From contig NC_134138.1 in the NCBI RefSeq assembly GCF_033958435.1, forward strand, positions 206,407,298-206,471,297: a stretch of DNA of 64,000 nt, read 5' to 3'. This DNA is from Carettochelys insculpta. Lineage: Eukaryota > Chordata > Testudines > Carettochelyidae. Of this stretch, positions 22,501 through 31,024 are shown in pieces. How positions within the stretch are numbered: position 1 is the stretch's first letter; each line of letters starts with the position of its first letter. Under the pieces are notes generated by a model, which was given only the letters and a program-made list of their open reading frames with translations, made no database searches and was not told where the DNA came from. The translations under genes were made by a program, and so were the position numbers.

Positions 22501-25500
22501 GGTAATGCACATTGGAAAAAATAACCCAAATTACACGTACAACATGATGGGGTCAAATTTAGCTATGACAGATCAGGAAAGGGATCTTGGAGTTATAGTG
22601 GATAGTTCTCTGAAGACATCCACACAGTGTGCAGCGGCAGTTAGTAAAGCAAATAGGATTTTAGGAATTATTAAAAAAGGGATAGATAATAAAATAAAAG
22701 ATATCATACTTCCCCTATATAAAACTATGGTACGCCCACATCTTGAGTACTGTGTGCAGATGTGGTCTCCTCACCTCAAAAAAGATATATTGGCATTAGA
22801 AAAGGTTCAGAAAAGGGCGACTAAGATGATTAGGGGTTTGGAACGGGTCCCATATGGGGAGAGGCTAGAGAGACTGGGACTTTTCAGTCTGGAAAAGAGG
22901 CGATTGAGGGGCGATATGATAGAGGTATATAAAATCATGAATGGTGTGGAGAAAGTGAATATAGAAAAATTATTTACCTTTTCCCATAATACAAGAACTA
23001 GGGGACACCAAATGAAATTGATGGGTAGTAGGTTCAAAACTAATAAAAGGAAATTTTTCTTCACACAGCGCACAGTCAACCTGTGGAACTCCTTGCCGGA
23101 GGAGGCTGTAAAGGCCAGGACTCTATTAGGGTTTAAAAAAGAGCTCGATAAATTTTTGCAGGTTAGGTCTATAAATGACTATTAGCCAGGGGTAAAGTAT
23201 GGTGCCCTAGCCTTCAGTACAAGGGCAGGAGATGGATGGCAGGAGATAAATCACTTGATCATTGTCTTCTGTTCTTCTCTGGGGCACCTGGCATTGGCCA
23301 CTGTCGGCAGACGGGATACTGGGCTGGATGAACCTTTGGTCCTACCCAGTATGGCCGTTCTTATGTTCTTATGACCTTGAGTAATGTCCATCTGACAGTG
23401 GCTAGCCATTGACAAACTGTGATTTTTTGCTTGTTATGCAAAATGTAATTTTTTTTCACCTTATCCTTTTAACCCCCAAATGACCATTTGTTTGCTTTTT
23501 TTCCACCCGTTGCATCTTATGGTGAATGCAGATTGCATACTCAAGTTATTAACAGTGCAGTGGCTAGCAGGTTTGGCTACTGATAGGCTATCATACATAT
23601 AATAACTAAATTTACATGTTTTCTATTTTTCTTAGCTGAAAGGCCCAAGTATACTTTTGATTTCTCGGAAGAGGAAGATGATGCTGATGATGATGATGAT
23701 GATACCAACAATAATAATGATTTAGATGAACTGAAAGTTAAAGCATCTCCAGTCATAAATGACAGAGAGGATGAGTTTATTCCATCAGATAGTTTAGATA
23801 AAGATGAATATGATTTCTCTCCAGTCAAATCAAAACCTTCTCCAGAGTAAGTACAGTAACCAAATAGTTTCTTTAACACTTTTTTTAATTGAAGATAACT
23901 CTTCAGATCAATGATTTTGGTCCTTCACAAATCAGAAACATGGAGCTCATTTTGGGGACAACTGGGCAATGAATTAAAGGCTAAATTATATCTGTCTCGG
24001 AGGTTGACACTGCCTCTCTCCCCTCACCACCCTGGCATGTGGTGAACTGGGGAGAAAGAGCTCCATACAGACATGCCAGCTTTACAGCATAGAACCACCC
24101 TACCTTTTATTCTCACCCATGCATCCTACATAGCATCTACAAGGAACTGATTCTCAGTGTTTCCTAATCTTTTCAATGTACCAACATGGAAAGAAGCATA
24201 GTTTGGGCCAAGTGGCACTACAGTGTTGAAGGTGCATGCCAAATTCCATTGCTAAATTTCTCTTCTCTCACCAGCCCCCCACCTCAGTTTTAGTATACAA
24301 AATAGGTTAACACAAATAGCAACTTGAAATTCTCCAGTAATATCAAATGGTCAATACATTTAGCTGAGAAATACTTAAAACGTGGTAGATTTTTGGAAAA
24401 GTGCTATTTATTTTACAATATACTAGTTTACAATGTGTATGGCACAGTGCATATTCAGTTTTTTGTTTTCATTTTTTTGAAAGTCGTAAAACATCTCATG
24501 ACAAGAAGAATCAAGATTTTGGAACTCTGTTCTCATTTCCATCTTACTCACAGAAGACAGATGATGGTATGTTTACCTACCCTGTATTCATTCAGTTAAC
24601 ACTGTAGTAGTGGGCATGGACTTGATTAAATGGATTTACACCTGTGCAGTCTCTTTCTGGTCAGGTTTTGTGGAATCAGAAAAATCACTGAACATTCAAG
24701 CAGAATAATGCTAGTAAAACAAACATATGTCTAAAGATTCATATTTGTGGGATTATCACAGGTAACGAGCGGTTGCAGTGTCATTATAGTCTCCCTAGAA
24801 TGTCAGGTACACTTTCTTTATAGCCTTAATTTTAACTGAAATCAAATAAATTTTATATTCAGTAGAATTAAATAATTCAGTCAACATATATTATAAAGAC
24901 TTGACAAAAACACTGGAGGAGATACCAAAGAGAGATGTGTTGATCATCAGAGAAGATTGGAATGTGAAGGTGGGAACAGATACCGAAGGCTGGGAGAGAG
25001 TCATGGGAGGGTTTGGACAGGGAGAAAGAAATGAACGAGATGAGAAGCTACTAGAGTTTACTACGAAGCACAAGATGGTGATCTGCAGCATGAGATTGCA
25101 ACAAAAGAACTGTAGGGAATAGACATGGCAATCAAATGACGGGAGGTCCAAGAACATGATAGATATGATACTGATAAGCAGAAGTTGGGCTACAGCAGTG
25201 CCACATTTTCCAAGGAGTGGCTATAGACTTGGACCACAGTCTAGTGATCACAAACATCAAGGTGAAACTCAAGAGAAAGTATAAGACACAGTTTAAGAAA
25301 AGAAGAGATGTGGTGAGGCTAGGTGAGGAAAAATTCTGGAATGCATATAGAGCAGCACTCGAAGAGAAGATTAGTAATGTGGCCACAGAAAAAGACCTAG
25401 ATGAGAGAGTCAAAGGTATAGTCATGGCGATAGAAGAGGTAATTGAACAGTCTGTTCTGGAAGAAGAGAAGATCAGTAAGAAGTGGATTACACAGGGGAC

Positions 25501-28500
25501 CCTGAATGTGGTCCAAGAGAAGAGAGCATTGAAAATCAGAAGGGATTTTTCCAAGAGGGAGAACAGCAATATAGGATGAAATGTAATGAGATAAGGAAAG
25601 TGGCCAGCAAGGATAAGGCAAAGTGGTTAGAGGAGCAGTGTGAAGATATAGGCGGTGTCTACACTAGCCCCAAACTTCAAAATGGCCACGCAAATGTTTA
25701 CGCTTCGAAATTGACATGGCTCATCCCGACGGGGCTCCTTTTCGAAAGGACCCCACCTACTTCGAAGTCCCCTTATTCAAAAAGGAGCCCCGTCGGGATG
25801 AGCCGCACGGCGGCAAGCCGCGTCAATATCGAAGCGCCGTGGTCGCCCGCATGCTAATGAAGCGCTGAATATGCATTTCCGTGCTTCATTAGTAAACTTC
25901 AAAATGGCCATTTGCATGGCGATTTTGAAGTTTGGGGCTAGTGTAGACGTAGCCATAGAGAGGTATTACGGCGAATGTAAGACCAGAGGGGTGTATAAGA
26001 TGATTAGGAACATTAATAGGAAGTGGCAGCTGAAGCAGGTAGTGATCAAAGACAAGAATGAAGAGGTGCTCATGAACAAGGACAAGATTGTACGGTAATT
26101 GACAAGATGTTGCACTGATCTATACAAAGCACAGTTGGACCTGAGTTTCTCAGAGAGACTGATCAAAGAACTGCAAGAGATATCTCTGCTGAGCATCGAG
26201 AATGATGTTTCAAAGGAGGAAGCAGAAAGAGCAGTGAAATGACTAAAGAACAAGAGCCCTGGAAATAAGACCACAGGATAGATTATTAAATATGGCGAAG
26301 AAAGTAGGATTCAAGAAATACACTGACTGTGTAACATAGCATGGAAAGAAGGGAAGGAATGGACAAGATGTGCTTGTGACAATTCACAAGAAAGGAAGAG
26401 CATTGGAGTGCAAGAACTACAGAACAATTGCCCTAACGAGTCATCTAGGCAAGGTGCTGATGGTGATACTGTTGGTGAAACTAAGATTGCAGATAGAAGA
26501 ACATCTAGTGGACAAGCAAGCAGGGTTCAGGGAAGACAGCAGTACCATACAGCAGATATTGGCACTTAGATTGATAGTGGAGAAAGTGTGATGAAAAAAC
26601 AAGAACATCTACACTTGCTTTATTGATTTTTCAGAAGTCATTTGCCAGTATAGATTAGAAGGTGACTTGGGTGGTGGTGGAGTCGTAGGGAGTGGATAGC
26701 AGACTGATACAGTTGTTGAAGGATATCAGTGACAATGCAGAGGCAGCGGTGAGAACGTGCAGAGAGTTGGAAAGTTGGTTTAGAACAAGTAGAGGTACGA
26801 GGCAAGGAGATCCGATATCAAGTATCTTCATCACACATCTAGAGATAGTGATGGACAAGATCAAGGAAGGGGTAGAAGGGATATCTGAGTACAGGCTAAG
26901 ACTTAACAACTTGAGATTATTGGATTATATTGTTATCATTGAGGAAGATGAAAAACCAGCGAAAACGGTGCAGATGCTAAATGAGGACGGGAAGTGGTAC
27001 GGACTGATTATCAACTTCGATAAACCAAAAAGTGGTATCGGGAGAGAAGGAAATTGGAAGAAAGATCAGTGTAGATGGGATAGAACTAGAGAACATAGAG
27101 AAGTTCACGTATCTGGAGTTTGAAGGTGATGGATGAGATCTGGGAAAGCAAAGCGACTAGCATAGGAATGAAGCTGAGTGTCTTGAAAATGTGTGTATTC
27201 AGCAGCATGTTGTACAGATGTGAGACATGGGTGATAACGAAAGATTCGAAGAGAAGAATATTGGCATTCACGAGGAGCTGTTATAGAAAGATACTGAGAA
27301 CAGGATGGATGCAGAAGGTCACCAATGAGGAACTGTTTAGAAAGATAAAGCTAAAACAGAACCTACTGCAGAAGGTTATACAATGGAAGTTACAGCTATT
27401 TTGGCATATTTGCAGAATGAACAACAAATGAAAAAATCAAAAAAATGGACAGGGAAAGATAGAAGGAAATAGAGAGGCATCAGACGCCAATGGGTGCTGA
27501 GCTCATGCTTGATGAAGATGAGTCAGCATATCTGTTTACATTATTACCTGAACTCTTTTTTTTTTTTTCCTTTTAGATGCAGCAAAATTAGACAGTGATG
27601 AAGTGGATTCTGCACCAGTTTTCTCATCATCTTTTACCCTGAAACAAACAGAAAAAACGAGTAAAACAGTAGCTGCTAAAAAAGGTAAGTATCTGTATTT
27701 TTAGTATTACAACCTATTTACTGAAAGCTCTGTTTGCCTATGTAATATTTCCTGTGCAGATCCCTATGGTTAGAATTCCTTTCCTTGGTCCTAGTGGTGT
27801 ATAACAAAGAATACAAACCCCTTCCACCTTCCTCATTTTCTTCGTGTCTCTCTCACTCTTCATTGTCCATTGTGATCACAGATCCTTATTCTCTCCACAG
27901 CTGGGATTAGTTTTAAAATTCAGATTGGTGTTCGTGAACTTTTTTTTTCCCCCCCATTAGAAGATCCATGACCTTAACATATGAGGTTCATGTTAGACAG
28001 GTCCAGGAGGCATTTTTGAACAGAAATAGTCATTCCAAGATGCTCATGCCTTAATCTTCTCCAGTGGGTTGAGCAAACACCTAATTTAAAGGCTCAGAGC
28101 AATTCTTAGGTCTCCTGTGGCTGTTCTTAAGAGAAACAAAAGCTAACATGAGCACAGAGGAAGAAACATCAGGATTCTCTGAATCTGGTAGAGAGTTGGA
28201 GAATAAGGTCAATTTTACTTAGCTTAATCATCTTTCTTGGATATTAGGAATGCAGAAGATAGGAGGCCTTCCTTGAAGCTTTGTGGGTGCCCCATTTGTT
28301 CCAGTGGAGATTACAGAACTGGTCTCTCTCAGAAGGCCTTTGCATGCACTGCAGTAAGAACTATGTGAGGACATTTCACCCATTCTAAGTGTAGTGTTTG
28401 GCATCTGGATCTGGTCCTATCATGGTGTTTGGATTTTCTTTAGTGCTATTAGCCAGTTCTGTGGCTCAGTAGGAGCTTCAGCTCTATCAGTCATGTTTCT

Positions 28501-31024
28501 GAAGGGTAACTGAGGCACAAAGCACCTGATCTCTCTGGGCAACCCTCTCATACTGGTGCTGGTGTCTCTGCTTCCCATTTTCATTTTGATCTGTGCCCCC
28601 CAGGGGGTATGTCTTCTCCTGAGCAAATTCTGCAGTGAGAAAGGATCGAGACTTAGGCGTCATTCTAACAAAGAAATTATAAGTGCATTCGTAACTGCTT
28701 TGCTAGCTTTTGGTATTGATTTAAAATGGTGAGAAATATGGTTCTCCTCCACATGATGATCAAACTAGTTGGTCCTTGCCTTTAAGTCTCTTCACAACTA
28801 ACTCTGCCCCTCCTTACCTTTCTGTACTTTTCTCTTCCATGTTGTTTCCCTTCTCCTCTCCTGCATCCAGCTCATCTGCTTCTTCATGACACTGGCCTCT
28901 GTACCCAACATCATCCGTTTCACCTCCCCAAAGGTCTCATAGGCTTTCTTTTATATTACCACTCTCCCCCCAACTTTTTCATGTCCTTCCTCAAACAGAA
29001 AGATTTCTCTGCTGTGCTGTTCACTAGCCCTCACTACATTGCTGTATGATATCATACTTCTGTTATCCTATCCTTACTGCCCAGGTCCATCATCCCTTTC
29101 TTTCATCATAGCAGATGTAAACTTTTCAGGGTAGTGCATGAGACTTTTAAGGACACGCTTTATAAACATTTGTGCTTTTTGATATATAGTAACTATTTAT
29201 TTGTTATGTAAATCTAAAAAAAAACCTGAACACTAGAAGAAAAATGTTTGCTTCACTAGAACATGTTTTATTTTGAGGTTAGTATTGGCAGCTGCCATAA
29301 ATGTAAAAAAGAAATAGGTACTCTGTTTGGATGTCTGTACATGGATGGATGCAGACAGTAAGTTTCAGCTTTAGCATAAGAGGGATAATTTTCACAAGTA
29401 TTGAAAGCTGCTCTTGCCTATTCATTTTGCTATATGAGAATCATGTGATAGTGTCTAGTTTCTTCCTCTCTGACTATAAGATATATTAATCTAAAATGTG
29501 AATTCAGCATCTTCGGTATCTCTGATTTTGTGACTAGTGAAACCAGCTTCAGACACAACACCTAAACCGAAAAAGTCTCCTAAACGGAAGAAAATGGAAT
29601 TTATAAACTCTGATTCAGATTCAGAATTTGGCATTCCAAAGAAGATTCCACCACCCAAAGGTAAGGATTTTTGTACAGTGCAGTGTTAGTACATTATATT
29701 ACTGTAGATGCAGATCTGTAGAATTTTATAGTATAATCTTACATTATCCTATCACCACTAAAACTCATGTTTACAAGCGTGTTGTATTAAGTGAATTGTC
29801 TGACTGACTTACTCAACTTCTTTGCATAACACAGGGCCAAGTTGAGTTTTGAAAAACACTATTTCTTCATTGTTACTGATGTTTCTTACAGGAACCTTTA
29901 TTCTTTGGATACCATTTTCACTCTTGGGACTCATGTTCCCAGTAAAAGACAGACCAGACCTCTCCTTGTGTAGGTTTTGGTCCTTTGAATCAGGTTCAGT
30001 GGGAAATCAGCTTTCATCCCTCACACTATGGCCACAGTTGAATTTTATGTTATATCCACTCCTTCTCAGTTGAGAGCTCAACTCAGAAGAGTGAGCAGAA
30101 TAGCCAGGGACCACATGAAAAGAGTGCCTCAGTGATGAGACATCAAGCTAATTCCTTTAAATAGATGGTAATGACAGTTGGTCACAGCCTGTAAGGTGAG
30201 TAGAGATCTCATGTAACTTATACCTCTTCAGAGAGCCTGCAACTTCAGATGTAAATGTAGAGCATTGCCCTGCCTTGAACTGAGTGCACAAAATCCAAGA
30301 GTGAGAATCCTGTGAGAAGGTAAGGCCAAAGAAGCAGAATTAAAGACATGAAACATATCAGAGTGGCCTTTTACCTTCACTTCTACCTATGCAAAATATA
30401 ACTCTCTAGAATTTGTATGACGTTACACTGTTTTAGCAATAGATCTGATAGCATTCAGAACACCAAGAAATGTCACTTTAAAAAAAATCAGTAAAATATT
30501 TTCTTTCTACCAGGAAAGGGTAGGGGGTCAAAGAAAAGGAAAGCTTCTGGTTCTGAAAACGAAGGTGAATACAACCCTGGGAAGAAAATGCCCAAGTCAG
30601 TCCCCGGCAAGGTCAGTTCACAATCTTTTATTACATGGAAAGGACCAAGGTTTGACTTCTTGATAACTGGATATTTTTTTCTGTGTCACATTAAGCATTT
30701 TTACAGTATTTTGAAATATGTAAATCTGCTGTTTATAATGAACTGGGATTTTAGGTGGGTCTAGAATGCTGAGGTTATAGAAATGTTTGTTTCCAATGAG
30801 AATGCCAGAATTCTGTGTTTTTATGGTATCATAGTTTTTTTTTTTCCCCTCCTTTTTTAAAGAAATCCAAGAAAGCCTCCTTTGATCAGGATTCTGATGT
30901 AGACATCTTTCAGTCAGACTTTGCTTCTGAAGCATCATCTAAGCCACGGATGGGTCGGCCTAGAAAAGAAGTGAAATATTTTGCAGAGTCTGATGAAGAG
31001 GATGATTTTGCTATGTTTAATTAA
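2601..31024 (+). CDS. TOP2B: DNA topoisomerase II beta, C-terminal half (16 exons, natural stop)
   Basis: Sixteen exons splice in frame to about 793 codons and end at a TAA (31022-31024). The product matches the second half of vertebrate TOP2B, which is about 1,620 residues long. This enzyme passes one duplex through a transient double-strand break in another, using ATP, in the nucleus of post-mitotic as well as dividing cells. The window covers the end of the winged-helix/tower DNA-gate region, the C-gate coiled coil, and the divergent C-terminal domain with Lys-rich nuclear localisation clusters, acidic runs and the DFAMFN terminus. The active-site Tyr (in the family PRYIFT motif) belongs to the exon just upstream of the window. 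The C-terminal sequence resembles the beta rather than the alpha isoform. All introns are GT-AG except one GC-AG. Confidence 0.97.
3050..3200 (+). repeat. DIRS left inverted terminal repeat
   Basis: It shares the block beginning CCCCGTGGGTGCTCC and running through CGCAGATCGGAATTCTTCT with the reverse complement of the right end. The outermost 33 bases are also complementary to 8751-8783 in the internal complementary region. Confidence 0.9.
3497..5681 (+). pseudogene. DIRS gag-like gene, broken
   Basis: The start at 3497 gives a Cys/His-rich N-terminus ([22 protein letters not shown]) that may bind zinc, then Lys/Arg-rich and Ala/Pro-rich stretches, an Arg/Ser-rich segment (about 4335-4560) and a helical capsid-like block (4689-5681) ending in a Gln-rich basic tail. 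It should package the element RNA. It is broken by an in-frame TGA at 3803-3805, a frame change near 4330-4354 and an in-frame TGA at 4668-4670. Its 3' end overlaps the reverse transcriptase frame by about 225 bases in another frame, as is common in DIRS elements. Confidence 0.8.
5455..7794 (+). pseudogene. DIRS reverse transcriptase / RNase H, frameshifted near its 3' end
   Basis: An open frame of 779 codons. The reverse transcriptase has [19 protein letters not shown], the first catalytic Asp in [11 protein letters not shown] (near residue 245), LPFGLSSAP, and the YLDD box (residues 312-315). RNase H follows, with [12 protein letters not shown] (near 477), the Glu in INILELRAV, the Asp in SNTDNIS, and a C-terminal [10 protein letters not shown]. 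After about 7430 the recognisable protein continues in the next frame (from the [13 protein letters not shown] segment at 7490), so a small indel near the C-run at 7430-7440 has shifted it. The last part of the open frame (from about 7680) belongs to the recombinase. Confidence 0.88.
7680..8702 (+). pseudogene. DIRS tyrosine recombinase, broken
   Basis: The N-terminal SAM-like segment ([16 protein letters not shown]) is in one frame to about 7790. The core-binding and catalytic parts are in another (7758 onward), so there is a frameshift between. The first catalytic Arg is in [13 protein letters not shown] (about 8110-8150). An in-frame TAG at 8499-8501 interrupts the gene, after which the same frame continues to TAA at 8700-8702. 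The HxxR box now reads HSTT, so the second catalytic Arg is lost (codon 8529-8531, ACG). The likely nucleophile Tyr is in FAKHYALHR (8628-8630). This enzyme would normally insert the circular DIRS intermediate. Confidence 0.85.
8745..8848. repeat. DIRS internal complementary region
   Basis: 8751-8783 is the reverse complement of the left terminus, and 8776-8845 matches the reverse complement of the right terminus (about 9048-9118). The two match blocks abut, as expected for the template that restores both ends during DIRS replication. Confidence 0.88.
8940..9118 (-). repeat. DIRS right inverted terminal repeat
   Basis: It reads on the - strand like 3050-3200, including GATCGCGCATG, CGCAGATCGGAATTCTTCT and GGTGCTCCA. 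The outermost part (GTTACTCACC on the - strand) also occurs in the internal block at 8791-8800. Confidence 0.88.
9130..9650 (-). repeat. GC-rich dispersed repeat sharing an end with 36745-37035 and 16434-16756
   Basis: The right end, read on the - strand, gives ACAGGTTCAACCTCCCTGATC followed by a diverged match to the left ends at 16434 and 36745. The core has CAGGGA/GGGAAGC-type quasi-repeats. It is probably a non-autonomous DNA transposon, class not determined. Confidence 0.45.
9778..10137. mobile_element. Harbinger-like MITE with TTA target duplication
   Basis: The ends are GGCTGCATCTACACTTGC and, inverted, GGCTACATCTACACTAC. They are flanked by TTA at 9775-9777 and 10138-10140, the TWA-type duplication expected of PIF/Harbinger. 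The body is rich in TTTCAAAAGA and TTCTTTTGAAAG. A diverged relative is at 13771-14171. Confidence 0.8.
10850..11222. mobile_element. diverged MITE with CTGTCGACAGA motifs
   Basis: The left end is GGCTATGTCTACACTAG and the right end is a decayed inverted copy. Many copies of CTGTC(G/A)ACAG occur inside. No clear target duplication remains. Confidence 0.6.
11387..11521 (+). CDS. TOP2B: TOP2B exon 2 of window
   Basis: Acceptor TTGCAG, donor GTCAGT. It encodes [15 protein letters not shown] to LPVRTWTQ (45 codons, phase 0 at both ends), part of the tower domain whose beta-sheet contacts the bent DNA gate. Confidence 0.97.
11522..12026 (+). other. TOP2B: TOP2B intron, no recognised element
   Basis: A 505-bp A/T-rich intron with a poly-T run near 11850. 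I see no repeat family or gene. Confidence 0.8.
12027..12227 (+). CDS. TOP2B: TOP2B exon 3 of window
   Basis: Acceptor TTGTAG, donor GTAACT. It encodes [13 protein letters not shown] to [10 protein letters not shown] (67 codons, phase 0), the end of the tower and the return to the C-gate arms. Confidence 0.97.
13527..13574. repeat. (GT)n microsatellite
   Basis: About 24 uninterrupted GT units, capable of Z-DNA formation and likely polymorphic. Confidence 0.97.
13771..14171. mobile_element. diverged MITE, same family as 9778-10137
   Basis: The left end (GTCCTGTCTATACTAGC) and the TTCTTTTGAAA-rich body follow the same order of motifs as 9778-10137. The right end (near GACATGGCC) is decayed. 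Confidence 0.6.
14273..14468 (+). CDS. TOP2B: TOP2B exon 4 of window (C-gate coiled coil)
   Basis: Acceptor CTGTAG, donor GTAAAA. It encodes [20 protein letters not shown] to [11 protein letters not shown]. The long helices form the arms of the C-gate. It ends in phase 1. Confidence 0.97.
14591..14682 (+). CDS. TOP2B: TOP2B exon 5 of window
   Basis: Acceptor CACATAG, donor GTAATG. It encodes the rest of a split Glu codon, then [19 protein letters not shown] to KAWKEAQEK. The preceding intron is only 122 bp. Part of the C-gate. Confidence 0.96.
15260..15583. repeat. large near-perfect inverted repeat (arms about 150 bp, 14-nt loop)
   Basis: The left arm 15260-15408 is the reverse complement of 15423-15583, apart from a few mismatches and a roughly 12-nt extra segment (near 15506) in the right arm. 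The loop is 15409-15422. The pre-mRNA would fold into a long hairpin. Confidence 0.93.
16249..16400. repeat. fold-back SINE-like repeat, copy 1
   Basis: AGTCCTGTGGCACCTTGTAGACTAACAG and following bases recur inverted at 16372-16400. The arms share CTTTGCCCAC and AGCATAGGCTTT-type motifs. Possible target duplication: ACAAAACT at the left, ATAAAACT at the right. Confidence 0.75.
16434..16756. repeat. non-autonomous repeat with GGTTGAACCT ends
   Basis: The left end CAGGTTGAACCTATCTCATC is mirrored at the right by AGTTCAACCTT. The conserved GGGACCTGACCGGTGCTGGA segment also occurs, diverged, at about 36780. Probably a MITE. Confidence 0.55.
16917..17072 (+). CDS. TOP2B: TOP2B exon 6 of window
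   Basis: Acceptor TTGCAG, donor GTTTGT. It encodes [13 protein letters not shown] through [20 protein letters not shown] to RDSK (52 codons). The NYILNMSLW motif is a conserved C-gate segment, and the Ser/acidic run before it is a variable loop. Confidence 0.97.
17214..17297 (+). CDS. TOP2B: TOP2B exon 7 of window
   Basis: Acceptor TTTAG, donor GTATGT. 28 codons, [20 protein letters not shown] to FIEELD. It closes the conserved catalytic core; the next exon begins the C-terminal domain. Confidence 0.96.
17491..17866. mobile_element. palindromic Harbinger-like MITE
   Basis: The ends are GGCTGTGCCTACACTTGCAT and, inverted, GGCCATATCTACACCTGCAT. The two halves are inverted copies almost to the centre (near 17680), with TTTCAAAAGA, ATGCAAATGAGGTGC and GAACCCCATCTT motifs. 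Flanks TTT/TTC may be a decayed 3-bp duplication. A truncated relative lies at 59321-59500. Confidence 0.75.
18145..18325. repeat. fold-back SINE-like repeat, copy 2
   Basis: The arm AACAAGAAGTCCTGTGGCATC to GTAAAGACCC recurs inverted up to CTTCTTGTTC. A one-sided tail follows, ATACAGACTAACACGGCTAC. Flanks CTTTATAGTAAA (18133-18144) and CTTTATATAGTAAA (18326-18339) are a likely target duplication. Confidence 0.82.
18771..18968 (+). CDS. TOP2B: TOP2B exon 8 of window, with GC donor
   Basis: Acceptor CTCCTTAG. 66 codons, [20 protein letters not shown] to [10 protein letters not shown]. The start of the C-terminal domain, with a Lys-rich cluster. The only splice site that keeps the frame and joins to the next exon is AAG|GCAAGT, a GC donor. 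Confidence 0.95.
18969..19329 (+). other. TOP2B: TOP2B GC-AG intron
   Basis: A 361-bp intron beginning GCAAGT and ending TTTTAG. Otherwise unremarkable. Confidence 0.88.
19330..19474 (+). CDS. TOP2B: TOP2B exon 9 of window
   Basis: Acceptor ATTTTAG, donor GTAAGT. It encodes [18 protein letters not shown] to [10 protein letters not shown] and ends in phase 1. C-terminal domain, low conservation, with a basic patch. Confidence 0.95.
19475..20418 (+). other. TOP2B: TOP2B intron, no recognised element
   Basis: 944 bp. I see no repeat family or gene. Confidence 0.75.
20419..20577 (+). CDS. TOP2B: TOP2B exon 10 of window (nuclear localisation region)
   Basis: Acceptor ATTTTAG, donor GTGCTT. It encodes [37 protein letters not shown] and [10 protein letters not shown]. 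The KKVKKRNPW cluster next to acidic Ser-rich sequence is a conserved nuclear localisation and phosphorylation region of topoisomerase II. Confidence 0.96.
20838..23373 (+). mobile_element. CR1 non-LTR retrotransposon, 5'-truncated
   Basis: It begins inside the endonuclease region and ends in CR1-type tandem octamers (TTCTTATG twice at 23358-23373) after a conserved 3' untranslated region (GGATGAACCTTTGGTC). The coding frame is intact to its stop. Insertion is in the same orientation as TOP2B. 5' truncation is the usual outcome of LINE insertion. Confidence 0.93.
20843..23185 (+). CDS. CR1 ORF2 fragment: endonuclease C-terminus and complete reverse transcriptase
   Basis: The frame is open from the truncation point, with no stop before 23185. 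The N-terminus keeps the end of the apurinic endonuclease (LDLVLTG, then [10 protein letters not shown] near residue 40 counted from 20891). The reverse transcriptase has [51 protein letters not shown] (near 405), [17 protein letters not shown] and the catalytic FADD (near 495), then the C-terminal region of chicken-repeat-1 elements. It cannot start retrotransposition by itself because the 5' region with most of the endonuclease is missing. Confidence 0.93.
23636..23846 (+). CDS. TOP2B: TOP2B exon 11 of window
   Basis: Acceptor TTCTTAG, donor GTAAGT. It encodes [20 protein letters not shown], an Asp/Asn run, then [20 protein letters not shown] to SPVKSKPSP. The acidic stretch is typical of TOP2B. 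It ends in phase 2. Confidence 0.95.
23847..24483 (+). other. TOP2B: TOP2B intron, no recognised element
   Basis: 637 bp with no repeat family I can name. Confidence 0.7.
24484..24566 (+). CDS. TOP2B: TOP2B exon 12 of window
   Basis: Acceptor TTTTTTTGAAAG, donor GTATGT. It encodes a split Asp then [20 protein letters not shown] and YSQKTDD. The [10 protein letters not shown] motif is conserved in TOP2B. The acceptor was chosen as the only AG that keeps the frame. Confidence 0.93.
24890..27530 (+). mobile_element. degenerate RTE-like non-LTR retrotransposon
   Basis: Conceptual pieces in several frames follow the order endonuclease end, reverse transcriptase, C-terminal domain: [94 protein letters not shown] and [20 protein letters not shown]. 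Many stops and frameshifts separate them. The catalytic YADD-type box appears to have decayed ([10 protein letters not shown] at its place). It is therefore an old copy, much older than the CR1 in the neighbouring intron. Clade assignment is by motif resemblance only. Confidence 0.75.
25651..25954. mobile_element. Harbinger-like MITE nested in the RTE-like LINE
   Basis: The ends are GGCGGTGTCTACACTAGCCC and, inverted, GGCTACGTCTACACTAGCCC. Flanking ATA at 25648-25650 and 25955-25957 is a 3-bp target duplication. The two halves are inverted copies, with CAAACTTCAAAATGGCCA and CCCGTCGGGATGAGCC motifs. The LINE coding sequence resumes after it. Confidence 0.85.
27577..27684 (+). CDS. TOP2B: TOP2B exon 13 of window
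   Basis: Acceptor CCTTTTAG, donor GTAAGT. It encodes [36 protein letters not shown]-terminal domain; it ends in phase 1. Confidence 0.93.
27685..29537 (+). other. TOP2B: TOP2B intron, no recognised element
   Basis: 1.85 kb, moderately C/T-rich. An antisense open stretch (28420-28626) has no recognisable domain and is probably chance or an old decayed repeat. Confidence 0.65.
29538..29660 (+). CDS. TOP2B: TOP2B exon 14 of window
   Basis: Acceptor GTGACTAG, donor GTAAGG. It encodes [18 protein letters not shown], then [17 protein letters not shown]. The basic cluster followed by the [14 protein letters not shown] motif is a TOP2B signature. Confidence 0.95.
29661..30513 (+). other. TOP2B: TOP2B intron, no recognised element
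   Basis: 853 bp. An open stretch at 29849-30073 has no recognisable domain. Confidence 0.7.
30514..30611 (+). CDS. TOP2B: TOP2B exon 15 of window
   Basis: Acceptor CTACCAG, donor GTCAGT. It encodes [33 protein letters not shown]. The [12 protein letters not shown] motif is a conserved nuclear localisation and phosphorylation segment. Confidence 0.95.
30863..31024 (+). CDS. TOP2B: TOP2B last coding exon
   Basis: Acceptor TTTTTTAAAG. It encodes [20 protein letters not shown] to [20 protein letters not shown] and ends MFN, stop TAA 31022-31024. This is the standard TOP2B terminus. Confidence 0.97.
   Translation, partial: KSKKASFDQDSDVDIFQSDFASEASSKPRMGRPRKEVKYFAESDEEDDFAMFN

Larger units (their letters stand above)
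20578..23635 (+). other. TOP2B: TOP2B intron with a CR1 LINE
   Basis: Dominated by the CR1 element (about 20838-23373). The remaining flanks show nothing recognised. Confidence 0.85.
24567..27576 (+). other. TOP2B: TOP2B intron with an RTE-like LINE remnant
   Basis: Mostly the LINE remnant (24890-27530), which carries a nested MITE (25651-25954). A pyrimidine tract leads to the next exon. Confidence 0.8.
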
